Origin: Planctomycetota bacterium | GTDB taxonomy: Bacteria > Planctomycetota > Planctomycetia > Pirellulales > Lacipirellulaceae | Assembly: GCA_029259915.1 (NCBI GenBank) | Contig: JAJDED010000038.1 | Coordinates: forward strand, 30,314-94,313 | DNA length: 64,000 bases | Reading direction: 5' to 3' | In this document: positions 26,359 through 34,156 of the stretch, one piece after another | How positions within the stretch are numbered: the first letter of the stretch is position 1 | How the letters are laid out: each line of letters opens with the position of its first letter | The notes under the pieces: generated by a model | Seen by the model: the letters and a program-made list of their open reading frames with translations, nothing else | What the model was told of the DNA's origin: nothing | Database searches by the model: none | Made by a program: the position numbers and the translations under genes

Positions 26359-28197
26359 CTAAACGGCAAACGGCAAATCGCGGCCGCGTCTCGAACAAAC
26401 CATAAGGACAAGCAGCACAGCACACAATATGGCGGTCGGCCCCGGCTCGGGCACTGCAGTCGAGGTTGCAGTCTGCGGCGCGACCGTGCCGTAGTTCGCC
26501 TGCCAGTCGGTCAGGTCTGGCGCGCTCAACGGATTAGGCGACTCGCCCCGTTGCCATTTCAAGAAATCGGCACCGTCGACGTCGCCATCTCTATCGAAGT
26601 CGCCTGCAAGTGGCTCGGGAACAAGAATCAACTCTATCATGTGAAAAATGTCATCGCCATCCGCTTCACTAAACAGAATCAAATCTTTGACCGAATCGAT
26701 GAAGTCGGCATTGGACAGTTCAAAGAAAGCTTCCTTCCAGAGACCCGTATTCATTTTTGCAACCGTGCCCAAATTGATTTCTCCACCTGCATTTTCATAC
26801 AGGAGCGACCAGGTATCCAAACCTTCATCCAGATAAGCTACTCGAATGCTGAGGTCCTTTCCGCTGATTGCGTCTCTAAATTCGCTGTTCAGAATAAATT
26901 CCATGCGGTCCGTTGCATTGGTTTGCCGGCTCCAGTAACTTTCTTTGGCAGGAAAGGGGCCGGCTTGAGTCAGGCCAACGCTGGTGTTGTCAGGATCAAC
27001 TTGCGAGATAAAAAACTCGTAGTTGTCAACCCATTCGTAATCGGGAAACCGATTTTGCATGTTGGGATTAATGACAGCAGGCCGCAGGGCAATCCAAGCG
27101 CCCGGGCTGACATCCGGCGAAGCATGATACCCGGCATATTTGTTGGCAAATTCAAAAGTGTCGAAAAGGGCCGGGTCGGCAAGATCATCGCCTCGGTAAG
27201 CGAGAAACGAAACACCTCGGTGCATATTCCAAAGCGCTTCCCAGTAGGCACCTTGCTCGCGGCTAACGGAGGTATCGTCGGGGTCAACAAGTCCAGTAAG
27301 GTTTGCGAAATTCTCGCTGTAGCCAACGGTGAGCCCCGGCTTGGTATATTCGAGATATCCGGCAAAGAGCTCGCTGTTTTGTTCAAAAGGTTTCGTACTT
27401 GTTGAATAAAACCAAAAGCCATCATCAACCAGGTTTTGGTGAGAGGGGATATTTGCTTCTCGGTTCTCTGCTATCCATCCGCCAGACTTCGTAAAGGCTC
27501 GGATTGCCACCGGAATCTCGGGGAGAAACACTTTGTGGAAGTCGACAATTGATTCCGAATAAGCGATAGCCAACTCATCCGTGTAGGGGACGTCATAAAT
27601 GTGACCCGAAGGTGTGGGCGTGAGTAAGCTAGGATCCTGATCGGCAGAACTCAGCCAGTATTGTTCCGTTGCGACAGCGTTCCAGTTTTGCCGAATGAGC
27701 AGAACATTATCTTTGTACGGAGAAGTCTTCAAGTGTGCGGCCAAGGCATCGATAAATTGTTTTGTGTGATCCAGGAAAAGGGGATCCCAGAATTGAGGGT
27801 AAATGATCTCCGGATTATTAGGACCACTTCTCGATACTAGGGTACCATGGGCAACCGAATCAAAAATCCAATCAGGAAAGTCGTCCATGTTCGCGTTGAC
27901 TTGTACGCTTGCCTTCACGCCCAGCGAGTTCATTAAAGCTAAATCGCTGTCCAGTCTTGCCCAATCAAAGACCCCGTTGCCGGGCTCGAGGTCTTTCCAG
28001 TTTGTGAATATCTGTCCTCCCTTCACATGATCCAGGTTGAGGATTTGACTGTCATTTCCCGGCCAGATGGAGTAGACGCCGGCATCTGGTACCTGGGCGC
28101 GGCTCGCAAGCGGGGAGATGAGTAGAAGTAAAATAATTGTGAGTCCACGACAAGTTCCTGTGAGGAGGAACGTGGACGAACGATTGAATTTTTTCAC
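26359..28197 (-). CDS. Exported glycoside-hydrolase-like TIM-barrel protein with dockerin-like motif and PEP-CTERM tail
   Basis: The 612-residue protein has a signal peptide (about 1-34, ending SRAQ). A large region follows that resembles GH42/beta-galactosidase-type barrels (GGQIFTNWKDLEPGNGVFDW and ALMNSLGVKASVQVNANM). Next come a beta-rich part, a single dockerin-like calcium loop DFDRDGDVDGADFLKWQRG (about 545-565), and a PEP-CTERM sorting tail (VPEPGPTA, membrane helix, SRRGRD). The tail indicates processing by an exosortase and delivery to the cell surface or an EPS matrix. Catalytic residues cannot be assigned from sequence alone, so the enzymatic role is inferred. The start is GTG 28197, with a purine-rich stretch upstream. 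Confidence 0.7.
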   Translation of the reverse strand: MKKFNRSSTFLLTGTCRGLTIILLLLISPLASRAQVPDAGVYSIWPGNDSQILNLDHVKGGQIFTNWKDLEPGNGVFDWARLDSDLALMNSLGVKASVQVNANMDDFPDWIFDSVAHGTLVSRSGPNNPEIIYPQFWDPLFLDHTKQFIDALAAHLKTSPYKDNVLLIRQNWNAVATEQYWLSSADQDPSLLTPTPSGHIYDVPYTDELAIAYSESIVDFHKVFLPEIPVAIRAFTKSGGWIAENREANIPSHQNLVDDGFWFYSTSTKPFEQNSELFAGYLEYTKPGLTVGYSENFANLTGLVDPDDTSVSREQGAYWEALWNMHRGVSFLAYRGDDLADPALFDTFEFANKYAGYHASPDVSPGAWIALRPAVINPNMQNRFPDYEWVDNYEFFISQVDPDNTSVGLTQAGPFPAKESYWSRQTNATDRMEFILNSEFRDAISGKDLSIRVAYLDEGLDTWSLLYENAGGEINLGTVAKMNTGLWKEAFFELSNADFIDSVKDLILFSEADGDDIFHMIELILVPEPLAGDFDRDGDVDGADFLKWQRGESPNPLSAPDLTDWQANYGTVAPQTATSTAVPEPGPTAILCAVLLVLMVCSRRGRDLPFAV

Positions 28198-28561
28198 TTT
28201 TTCATTCCCTTACATCTGATTTCAAACGCCGTGAAGCCCCACCTTCTCGAAGAAAGCCGGCATTTGATATACTGCCCAAGACATCAAACCCTGATTATCA
28301 ACGGGAGTTTCGCGGTTTTTTCTTTTTTTGGGGGCAGACCAATGCCACCCGTGTCCACGCCGATTGCGGCTCAGCAGCATAATTGCTAGCAATGCCTGCT
28401 TGGCATTTCCAGAGGAATGGCTGAACGCGCCCCGCGTAGCTTCCGATATTCCTACTAGGTTGCGCGACCCGCAACGTTGCCGCGATTGGCATAAGCCTTT
28501 CGCCCGTCGGCAACGCCTACGAATTTTTTGACCTCTTCTGGTGCAGAGAGACCCAAACATT
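28198..28561. other. Divergent intergenic region, no gene seen
   Basis: This lies between the minus-strand GH-like gene and the plus-strand halogenase-like gene, so it should hold both promoters. Short dyads occur, such as AATGCC-tgctt-GGCATT near 28390-28406 and a T-rich run after a GC stretch near 28312-28337. An open frame on the minus strand has no recognisable product. Confidence 0.4.
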
Positions 28562-29662
28562 ATGAACCTTCATCCAAAAGTCCGTCCCCTTTGGCAACGG
28601 TTGCTGATTGTTCCCTCCTTGTGCTTGCTGATGGTTTACAAGGCGTTGCATCTGCCACGTGGGATCTTGCCGCGCGCGTTTCGTTCGATCGTTACGCATT
28701 GGCACTATTCGATGTTTTGGACGGTAATTAAATCTGGGGTGACCCGCGCTTATATCGACGAGCCTTGTCAATTCAAGATGCCGTTGTCCATCAAACCCAA
28801 AGCGGAAGTACAACCTCCGCACAAATTGGCACAGGAACAGATCCAGAAATTTTGCGAAGACGGTTTCTTGGGTCCCTTCGACGTGTTCAGCCCCGAAGAG
28901 ATGGCCGACTTTCGCAACGAGATGCTTGCCGTGGAACATACCAAATCAAAAACCTACGGTTTCTGTACTCCACGTGATCGCCATTTTGAGATGCCGCGGC
29001 TGTGGAACTACATGATTCATCCGGCCATCACAGAACGCTTAGCCCAATTGCTGGGTCCCGATCTCTTGTGTTGGCGGTCGCAATTGTTTTACAAGCCGCC
29101 CCATTCCCCGGCGATTCAATTCCATCAGGCGAGCACGTTCATGGTGGAAGATTACCTCGACCCGGCAATTTTTCCTCCAAACATGGACGAGATGTTTCAG
29201 CTCACCGTTTGGGTAGCTGTCGACGATGCCACGGAAGAAAACGGCTGTTTACAGTTTGTCCCTGGCAGCCACGAACGGATTCGCACGATCAAGTTCGGCG
29301 GCGAAGAGGGGTTCTATAACGCTAGTTTCTCGCTGGAATTTGATCGCGATCCCAACAGGATTGTCACGGTACCCTGCAAGTCGGGCCAGGCGATTATCTT
29401 CACCGAACGCTGCATCCACGGCTCGCCGCCCAACACCACCGATCGCCATCGGCTGGCATTCAACATCCGAGCGGTTCCCACCAGTGTGCCCGTCTATACG
29501 AACAAGAAGAAATACCGGTCGGTTTACAACGGGGGCGTCTATCACCTCGATCAATGGGGCGTTGCCCTGCTGCGCGGCGAAGACCGTCACCGCCTGAGCC
29601 GCTCGGTCGACCTTCCTAAACAGTACATCGATGAAGCCGGCCAAATGCGTCGCGCTGCCTAA
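28562..29662 (+). CDS. SyrB2-like non-haem Fe(II)/2-oxoglutarate enzyme with HxA metal motif (candidate halogenase)
   Basis: This 366-residue member of the phytanoyl-CoA dioxygenase superfamily has a core (about 88-330) that follows the chlorinating-enzyme (SyrB2/TIGR01762-like) pattern as I remember it: GFLGPFDVFSPEEM, LLGPDLLCWRSQLF, TVWVAVDDATEENGCLQFVPGSH. Where hydroxylases have HxD, it has H188-Q189-A190; the distal ligand is H286 in CIHGSPPN, with R297 as the likely 2-oxoglutarate anchor. In SyrB2 the Ala opens a site for chloride on iron. The first 87 residues are an extra, hydrophobic or amphipathic extension that may contact the membrane. A short-chain dehydrogenase follows after 34 nt. 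No carrier protein or NRPS is nearby, so the substrate is unknown. The start used is ATG 28562; GTG 28541 is an alternative. Confidence 0.75.
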   Translation: MNLHPKVRPLWQRLLIVPSLCLLMVYKALHLPRGILPRAFRSIVTHWHYSMFWTVIKSGVTRAYIDEPCQFKMPLSIKPKAEVQPPHKLAQEQIQKFCEDGFLGPFDVFSPEEMADFRNEMLAVEHTKSKTYGFCTPRDRHFEMPRLWNYMIHPAITERLAQLLGPDLLCWRSQLFYKPPHSPAIQFHQASTFMVEDYLDPAIFPPNMDEMFQLTVWVAVDDATEENGCLQFVPGSHERIRTIKFGGEEGFYNASFSLEFDRDPNRIVTVPCKSGQAIIFTERCIHGSPPNTTDRHRLAFNIRAVPTSVPVYTNKKKYRSVYNGGVYHLDQWGVALLRGEDRHRLSRSVDLPKQYIDEAGQMRRAA

Positions 29663-29696
29663 CCTTTTTCATCACTCATAAATTCTTCCCGTCGCC

Positions 29697-30548
29697 ATGC
29701 GCACGATTCGCGACAAGCATGCTTTGGTTACCGGAGCGGCCTCCGGCATCGGTCGGGCCATCGCTCTGAAGCTTGCGAGCGAAGGAGCACACCTCCATTT
29801 GTTCGACATCAATCCTGTCGGGTTGACCCAAGTGGTTACGGAAGCAAAGCAAAAAGGCGTTCACGCGACCGGCCATCTTTGCGACGTGAGCAAGCCGGCA
29901 GAAATCTCGGCAGGCGTGGCTCGGCTGCTCGATCGATGCCCTGACATCGACATCTTAGTGAACAACGCCGGCATTACTTACTACGGTCAAACCGAGCACA
30001 TGTCGACCGAAGATTGCCAACGCCTGCTGGCCGTCAATCTCTTGGCACCGATTCAATTCACGCGCGAACTGTTGCCGACCCTGCTTGGGCAACGGGAATC
30101 TCACGTGCTGAACGTGGCCAGTTTTTTCGGACTGATCGGCACCCGCCGTCTGGCGGCGTACACGGCTAGCAAATACGGCCTGGTAGGTTTCAGCGAATCA
30201 CTGCGCGCCGAGTATGCCCGCAGCAGTTTGGGCGTAACCGCGCTGTGCCCCGGCTTTGTCGACACCGACTTGTTCGCCACCGCGTCACTCGGTTACGACC
30301 GCTCCAGCCAAAAGCTGCCCCCGCGTTGGATGCTTACCACACCCGAGAAAATCGCCGATCGCGCGCTCCGAGCAATATATCGCAACCGGGCTCTCGAAAT
30401 TACACAGTGGTATGCGCGAGTCGCCTACGCCGGAAAACGGTTCTTTCCAAGTTTACTCGATTGGGCAAACCATCTAAGCCGCAAGAAGTTCTCTGTGCAC
30501 AAATCAGAAAGCGATGTTCAAGTCGAACCGCTACGTAAAGCCGCCTAG
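29697..30548 (+). CDS. Short-chain dehydrogenase/reductase (SDR)
   Basis: This 283-residue classical SDR has the cofactor motif TGAASGIG (residues 14-21), the NNAG motif, a catalytic Ser in the VLNVASFFG strand and YTASK (Tyr-x3-Lys). Asp at the end of beta-strand 2 (LFDINPVG) favours NAD. The C-terminal 60 residues contain a basic, aromatic helix (WYARVAYAGKRFFPSLLDW), similar to membrane-associated SDRs that act on lipids or retinoids. It starts 34 nt after the halogenase-like gene and is probably co-transcribed with it, so the two may act on the same, perhaps lipid, substrate; this is inference. Confidence 0.88.
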   Translation: MRTIRDKHALVTGAASGIGRAIALKLASEGAHLHLFDINPVGLTQVVTEAKQKGVHATGHLCDVSKPAEISAGVARLLDRCPDIDILVNNAGITYYGQTEHMSTEDCQRLLAVNLLAPIQFTRELLPTLLGQRESHVLNVASFFGLIGTRRLAAYTASKYGLVGFSESLRAEYARSSLGVTALCPGFVDTDLFATASLGYDRSSQKLPPRWMLTTPEKIADRALRAIYRNRALEITQWYARVAYAGKRFFPSLLDWANHLSRKKFSVHKSESDVQVEPLRKAA

Positions 30549-30578
30549 TGCCAAGTTTTCTGCTTCTTACATGAGAGT

Positions 30579-30598
30579 TTGCAAAAATTGTTTTGCAA
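30579..30598. terminator. Hairpin after the SDR gene
   Basis: TTGCAAAA and TTTTGCAA form a perfect 8-bp stem with loop ATTG, 30 nt after the SDR stop. It may be a weak terminator or an operator-like dyad; no long U-run follows. Confidence 0.35.
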
Positions 30599-30690
30599 CC
30601 CATTCCTCTGACGGGTAAGGTATCTGGAGGTGATTTTTGTGGGTAGTGTGCGCGCAGCCTTGTCAAACATCTTCATAGGATACTCGCTAA

Positions 30691-32550
30691 GTGTCGTTCT
30701 CTCGGGCTGCGTTGTTTGGATTGTTTGTCCAGCTGATAATTTGCTCTCAGCATGCCGTCGCCGTGGTTCAGACGATTGCCATTACAGCCGATGACGCCGG
30801 CGGGGTGATTGGCGGTAAGTTTGCATCACTTGAATTGGGTCCGATCAACGCCAATGGCCAGGTGGTTTTCACCGCACAACTTCAACAAGGCCTCGGCGGC
30901 GTCGGCGTTGCCGATGATCAAGGCGTGTGGCTCTTCGACGGTGCGAGCAACTTACTCGTAGCGCGCGAGGGCATCGCCAATGTCCCCGGTGTTGCGGCAG
31001 GCGAGTTCCAAGTGTTTCACGATATCGCAATCGACACCGCAGGAAACGCAACATTGCGTGCCGCGCTCGAAGTGGGTCCGGGCGGCGTAGCGTCGGACAG
31101 TAACCAAGGAATCTGGAAATATCCGTCAGGCGTCGGATCGTTGATCGCACGCACTGGTTCAGGCAACGTACCGGGAGTGGCAGGCGCCAGTTTTGCCGGT
31201 CTGCCCTTTGCACTTTCGATGAATAACCAGGGAAATCTTGCACTAAGTGGATCGCTCGTAATTGGTGGAGGAATTTCGCCCCTCGATGACCGCGGAGTAT
31301 GGACGTACGACAGCTTGGGAGGGACGCTTGTCGCTCGCGAAGGAATTACCAGCACGCCCGATGTGGGCGGAGGAACTTTTTCCACTTTCGGTGAACCGCG
31401 TACGAACTCTGCTGGTGACACCGTCTTTATGGGTGTGATGAATGTCGTCGGAGGCATTACCAACTCCAATCGAACCGGAATCTGGCGTTTTACACCTTTG
31501 GGAGGGAGTTTGGTGGCACGTACGGGTGTCGGAAACGTTCCCGATTTACCAGGCGAAAATTTTAGCCTGTTTGAGCCCCCATCGATCAATGCTTCTGGAC
31601 AAATTGCATTGTCTGGCACACTGGCAGCCAGTGTTGGTGTGAATTCAAGCAACGATCGAGGTGTTTGGCTTTATACCGGAACCACCGGCACGATGCTCGC
31701 ACGCGAAGGCAGCGCAGCGGTGCCCGAGATCGCCGGGGCAAACTTCGCCGATTTCCAGTCGTCCCTGCTAAACGATGCCGGAAATGTCGCGGTCATTGGC
31801 AGTTTAGAAATCGGTCCCGGCGGAGTCGCTGCAGGCGACAACCAGGGTATTTGGTTTCTGGAGGGCGGCGGACAACTGGCTGCCCGCACCGGCAGCGGGA
31901 ACGTCCCCGGCGTAGCAAGCGCCAACTTCGCCAGCTTCGACAAAATAGCACTCAATACCGAAGGATCCCTAGCAATCGCCGCGACTCTGGAATCAGGCGT
32001 TGGAGGCGTCGCTGCAAACAACGATACGGGATTATGGCTGATCGATTCTATGGGCAGTGGAACACTTGTAGCCCGCGAAGGCGATCTGTTGGCCGGACGC
32101 ACGATCGACACGCTCGACTTCGTCGGCAACTCCGCCGGCACTGATGGACGAGCAACCGGCTTGAACGACATCGGCCAACTGGCATTCCAAGCCACTTTTA
32201 CAAACGGCGACAGCGGTCTTTTTTTATTTTCGTCCTTCGCCGCTGACTTCGACAACGACGGCGACGTCGACGATGCCGACCTCGCAATCTGGAACACCTC
32301 CTATGCCACCAACAGCGGCGCCGATGCCGACTCCGACGGCGATTCCGACGGCAACGATTTTCTCATCTGGCAACAGCAGTTCGGCAATGGCGTATCACCA
32401 CTCGCGGTTTCGAAATCCGTGCCGGAACCGCTCTCCGAGGGGTTGCTCATCCTCGGCATAGCGTGGACAATAGTGGGTAGACAACGGGGGCTCCAATGGT
32501 CAGCAGGGCATCGAAAATTCGACAAAGAATCGCGCTGTTCATCTGCGTAG
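30691..32550 (+). CDS. Exported repeat protein (DUF7453-like) with dockerin-like motif and PEP-CTERM tail
   Basis: The 619-residue protein has a signal peptide (about 1-24) and eight to nine repeats of about 55-60 residues. Each repeat contains an Asn-rich NxxGxxxxxGxL strand followed by GVWLF/GIWKY and LVAREG/LIARTG with a VPGV motif. The pattern resembles the DUF7453-type tandem repeats of planctomycete surface proteins and suggests a beta-propeller. Two dockerin-like calcium loops follow (FDNDGDVDDADLAIW and SDGDSDGNDFLIW), then a PEP-CTERM tail (VPEPLSEG, hydrophobic, RQRG). Unusually, about 22 more residues follow the basic end, overlapping the next gene by 55 nt. The start is GTG 30691. 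The ligand is unknown. Confidence 0.75.
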   Translation: MSFSRAALFGLFVQLIICSQHAVAVVQTIAITADDAGGVIGGKFASLELGPINANGQVVFTAQLQQGLGGVGVADDQGVWLFDGASNLLVAREGIANVPGVAAGEFQVFHDIAIDTAGNATLRAALEVGPGGVASDSNQGIWKYPSGVGSLIARTGSGNVPGVAGASFAGLPFALSMNNQGNLALSGSLVIGGGISPLDDRGVWTYDSLGGTLVAREGITSTPDVGGGTFSTFGEPRTNSAGDTVFMGVMNVVGGITNSNRTGIWRFTPLGGSLVARTGVGNVPDLPGENFSLFEPPSINASGQIALSGTLAASVGVNSSNDRGVWLYTGTTGTMLAREGSAAVPEIAGANFADFQSSLLNDAGNVAVIGSLEIGPGGVAAGDNQGIWFLEGGGQLAARTGSGNVPGVASANFASFDKIALNTEGSLAIAATLESGVGGVAANNDTGLWLIDSMGSGTLVAREGDLLAGRTIDTLDFVGNSAGTDGRATGLNDIGQLAFQATFTNGDSGLFLFSSFAADFDNDGDVDDADLAIWNTSYATNSGADADSDGDSDGNDFLIWQQQFGNGVSPLAVSKSVPEPLSEGLLILGIAWTIVGRQRGLQWSAGHRKFDKESRCSSA

Positions 32551-34037
32551 CGCTGATGCCGTTGTCAGTTTTCGCCCAGTCGCCGCCCGATCCCAATTAC
32601 GTCCGGCAGACGATCTACCCGTCTTATCTCGACTTCAAGACCGACTTGCTGGCAACGGTCAACATCGCTGATCCCGTCCAGCGCGCAGCCGAACTCGATA
32701 CCCTTTGGACGACCCTGCAAAACGCCGGCCAAGTTCCCTACGCCCAGGATAATCAAGTGGCGATGCTCTACCGCGGTTCGGCTAGTAGCGTGGCTTGGCC
32801 GGGCGATTTCAACGGTTGGAGTCCATCCTCTTCCACTTGGCAGGGCACACAGTTTCCGGGAACCGATCTTTGGATCGTGGAAAAAATCTTTCCGACCGAT
32901 GCGCGGCTCGATTACAAAATCGTCCTGAACAACTCGTCCTGGATTCTCGACCCAGCCAATCCCTTGCAAATGTGGGGCGGCTTTGGACCGAATAACGAGT
33001 TGCGGATGCCCGACTATATTTTCCCTCAAGAAACCGTCCGCCAACCGGGAGTGCCTCAGGGAAATCTCACCAGCAACATCACGACCACCAGCTCCAATCT
33101 GGGCTACAACGTCAACTACCGCGTCTACACCCCGCCAGGTTACAGCACAGCGGGACTCGCGAATCTGCCGGTCGTTTACGTCACCGACGGTCATGAATAC
33201 CTGGCCGATCACCTTGGCAGCATGGTCGTGGTTCTCGACAACCTGATCGACGCCGGCACGCTGCAGCCAACCATGGCAGTGTTTATCGATCCACGCGATC
33301 CGGTTTCCGGCGTCAATCGTCGGGGAAGTGAGTACACGGGCAATCCCGCCTTCGCGAACTTTGTAGCCGACGAATTAGTACCAGAAGTCGACGCCGCTTA
33401 CCGCAGCTTGGCCTCGGCTGCCGGTCGTACGATCTTGGGTACGTCGTTTGGCGGCGTGAACTCGGCCTACTTCGGCGGCACGCGCTCCGATGTTTTTGAA
33501 AACATTGCAGTGCAATCGCCTTCCAACTTTTCCAGCGTCTTCAATCTTTATGCTACCCAAGCATTGCAAAACGAAGTGGACCTCGCCATCACTGCCGGAA
33601 CCATCGGCGACGGCAGCGGCGGAGCAAGCCTCGCTGCAATCCTCGCCGCGGGTGGTTACGACTATACTTTCACCGAGACCAACGAAGGCCATTCCTGGGG
33701 GAATTGGCGCGCATTGCTGGATGAACTCTTGACCAACTTAGTGGGTTCAACCCCCACATTTGGCGCAGACTTCGACGGCGATGGCGACGTCGACAACGCC
33801 GACCTTACCAATTGGCAAACCGGATATGGCATCGCATCTAGTGCAGGACATCTCGACGGCGATGCCAACAGCGACCGCATTGTCGACGGCAACGACTTCC
33901 TCATTTGGCAACAACAGTTCGGCAATGGAGTACCACCGCTTGCGGTTTCGCAATCCGTCCCCGAGCCGACAAGTCTACTCTTGTTGTCGATCGGCGTCTT
34001 TACCGTCCGAGTCCGAAGAACCTTGCCCCGTCGATAA
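32496..34037 (+). CDS. Exported esterase (Esterase D-type alpha/beta hydrolase) with E-set, dockerin-like and PEP-CTERM parts
   Basis: The 513-residue protein has a signal peptide (1-27) and a CBM48/E-set-like domain (about 90-165; SVAWPGDFNGWSP). An esterase D/enterochelin-esterase-type hydrolase domain follows (about 190-415), with nucleophile S317 in GTSFGG and H399 in EGHSW. Two dockerin-like calcium loops and the PEP-CTERM tail VPEPTSLLLLSIGVF...RRTLPRR end the protein. It probably hydrolyses ester side groups on polysaccharide or a siderophore-like ester at the cell surface. Its start overlaps the end of the preceding gene by 55 nt. The last 35 residues before the tail are almost identical to those of that gene, at DNA level too. 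Confidence 0.82.
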   Translation: MVSRASKIRQRIALFICVALMPLSVFAQSPPDPNYVRQTIYPSYLDFKTDLLATVNIADPVQRAAELDTLWTTLQNAGQVPYAQDNQVAMLYRGSASSVAWPGDFNGWSPSSSTWQGTQFPGTDLWIVEKIFPTDARLDYKIVLNNSSWILDPANPLQMWGGFGPNNELRMPDYIFPQETVRQPGVPQGNLTSNITTTSSNLGYNVNYRVYTPPGYSTAGLANLPVVYVTDGHEYLADHLGSMVVVLDNLIDAGTLQPTMAVFIDPRDPVSGVNRRGSEYTGNPAFANFVADELVPEVDAAYRSLASAAGRTILGTSFGGVNSAYFGGTRSDVFENIAVQSPSNFSSVFNLYATQALQNEVDLAITAGTIGDGSGGASLAAILAAGGYDYTFTETNEGHSWGNWRALLDELLTNLVGSTPTFGADFDGDGDVDNADLTNWQTGYGIASSAGHLDGDANSDRIVDGNDFLIWQQQFGNGVPPLAVSQSVPEPTSLLLLSIGVFTVRVRRTLPRR

Positions 34038-34156
34038 GCAATTCGGACCTTTTGGTCTCCAATGGGCCGTTTTCTTGACCCGAAAATCTCTGGAAGTTAG
34101 ATTCTATCTCGGTTGGGAATTAATCTACAAACACTCAACTGACGCAGGGGTTTGCC

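Noticed and set aside
26551..27405. A 284-codon plus-strand open frame
   Set aside because: Antisense to the GH-like gene with signal peptide, dockerin-like and PEP-CTERM parts; no motif.
30579..30598. TTGCAAAA dyad considered as a strong intrinsic terminator
   Set aside because: There is no run of T after the stem, so it is listed only with low confidence.
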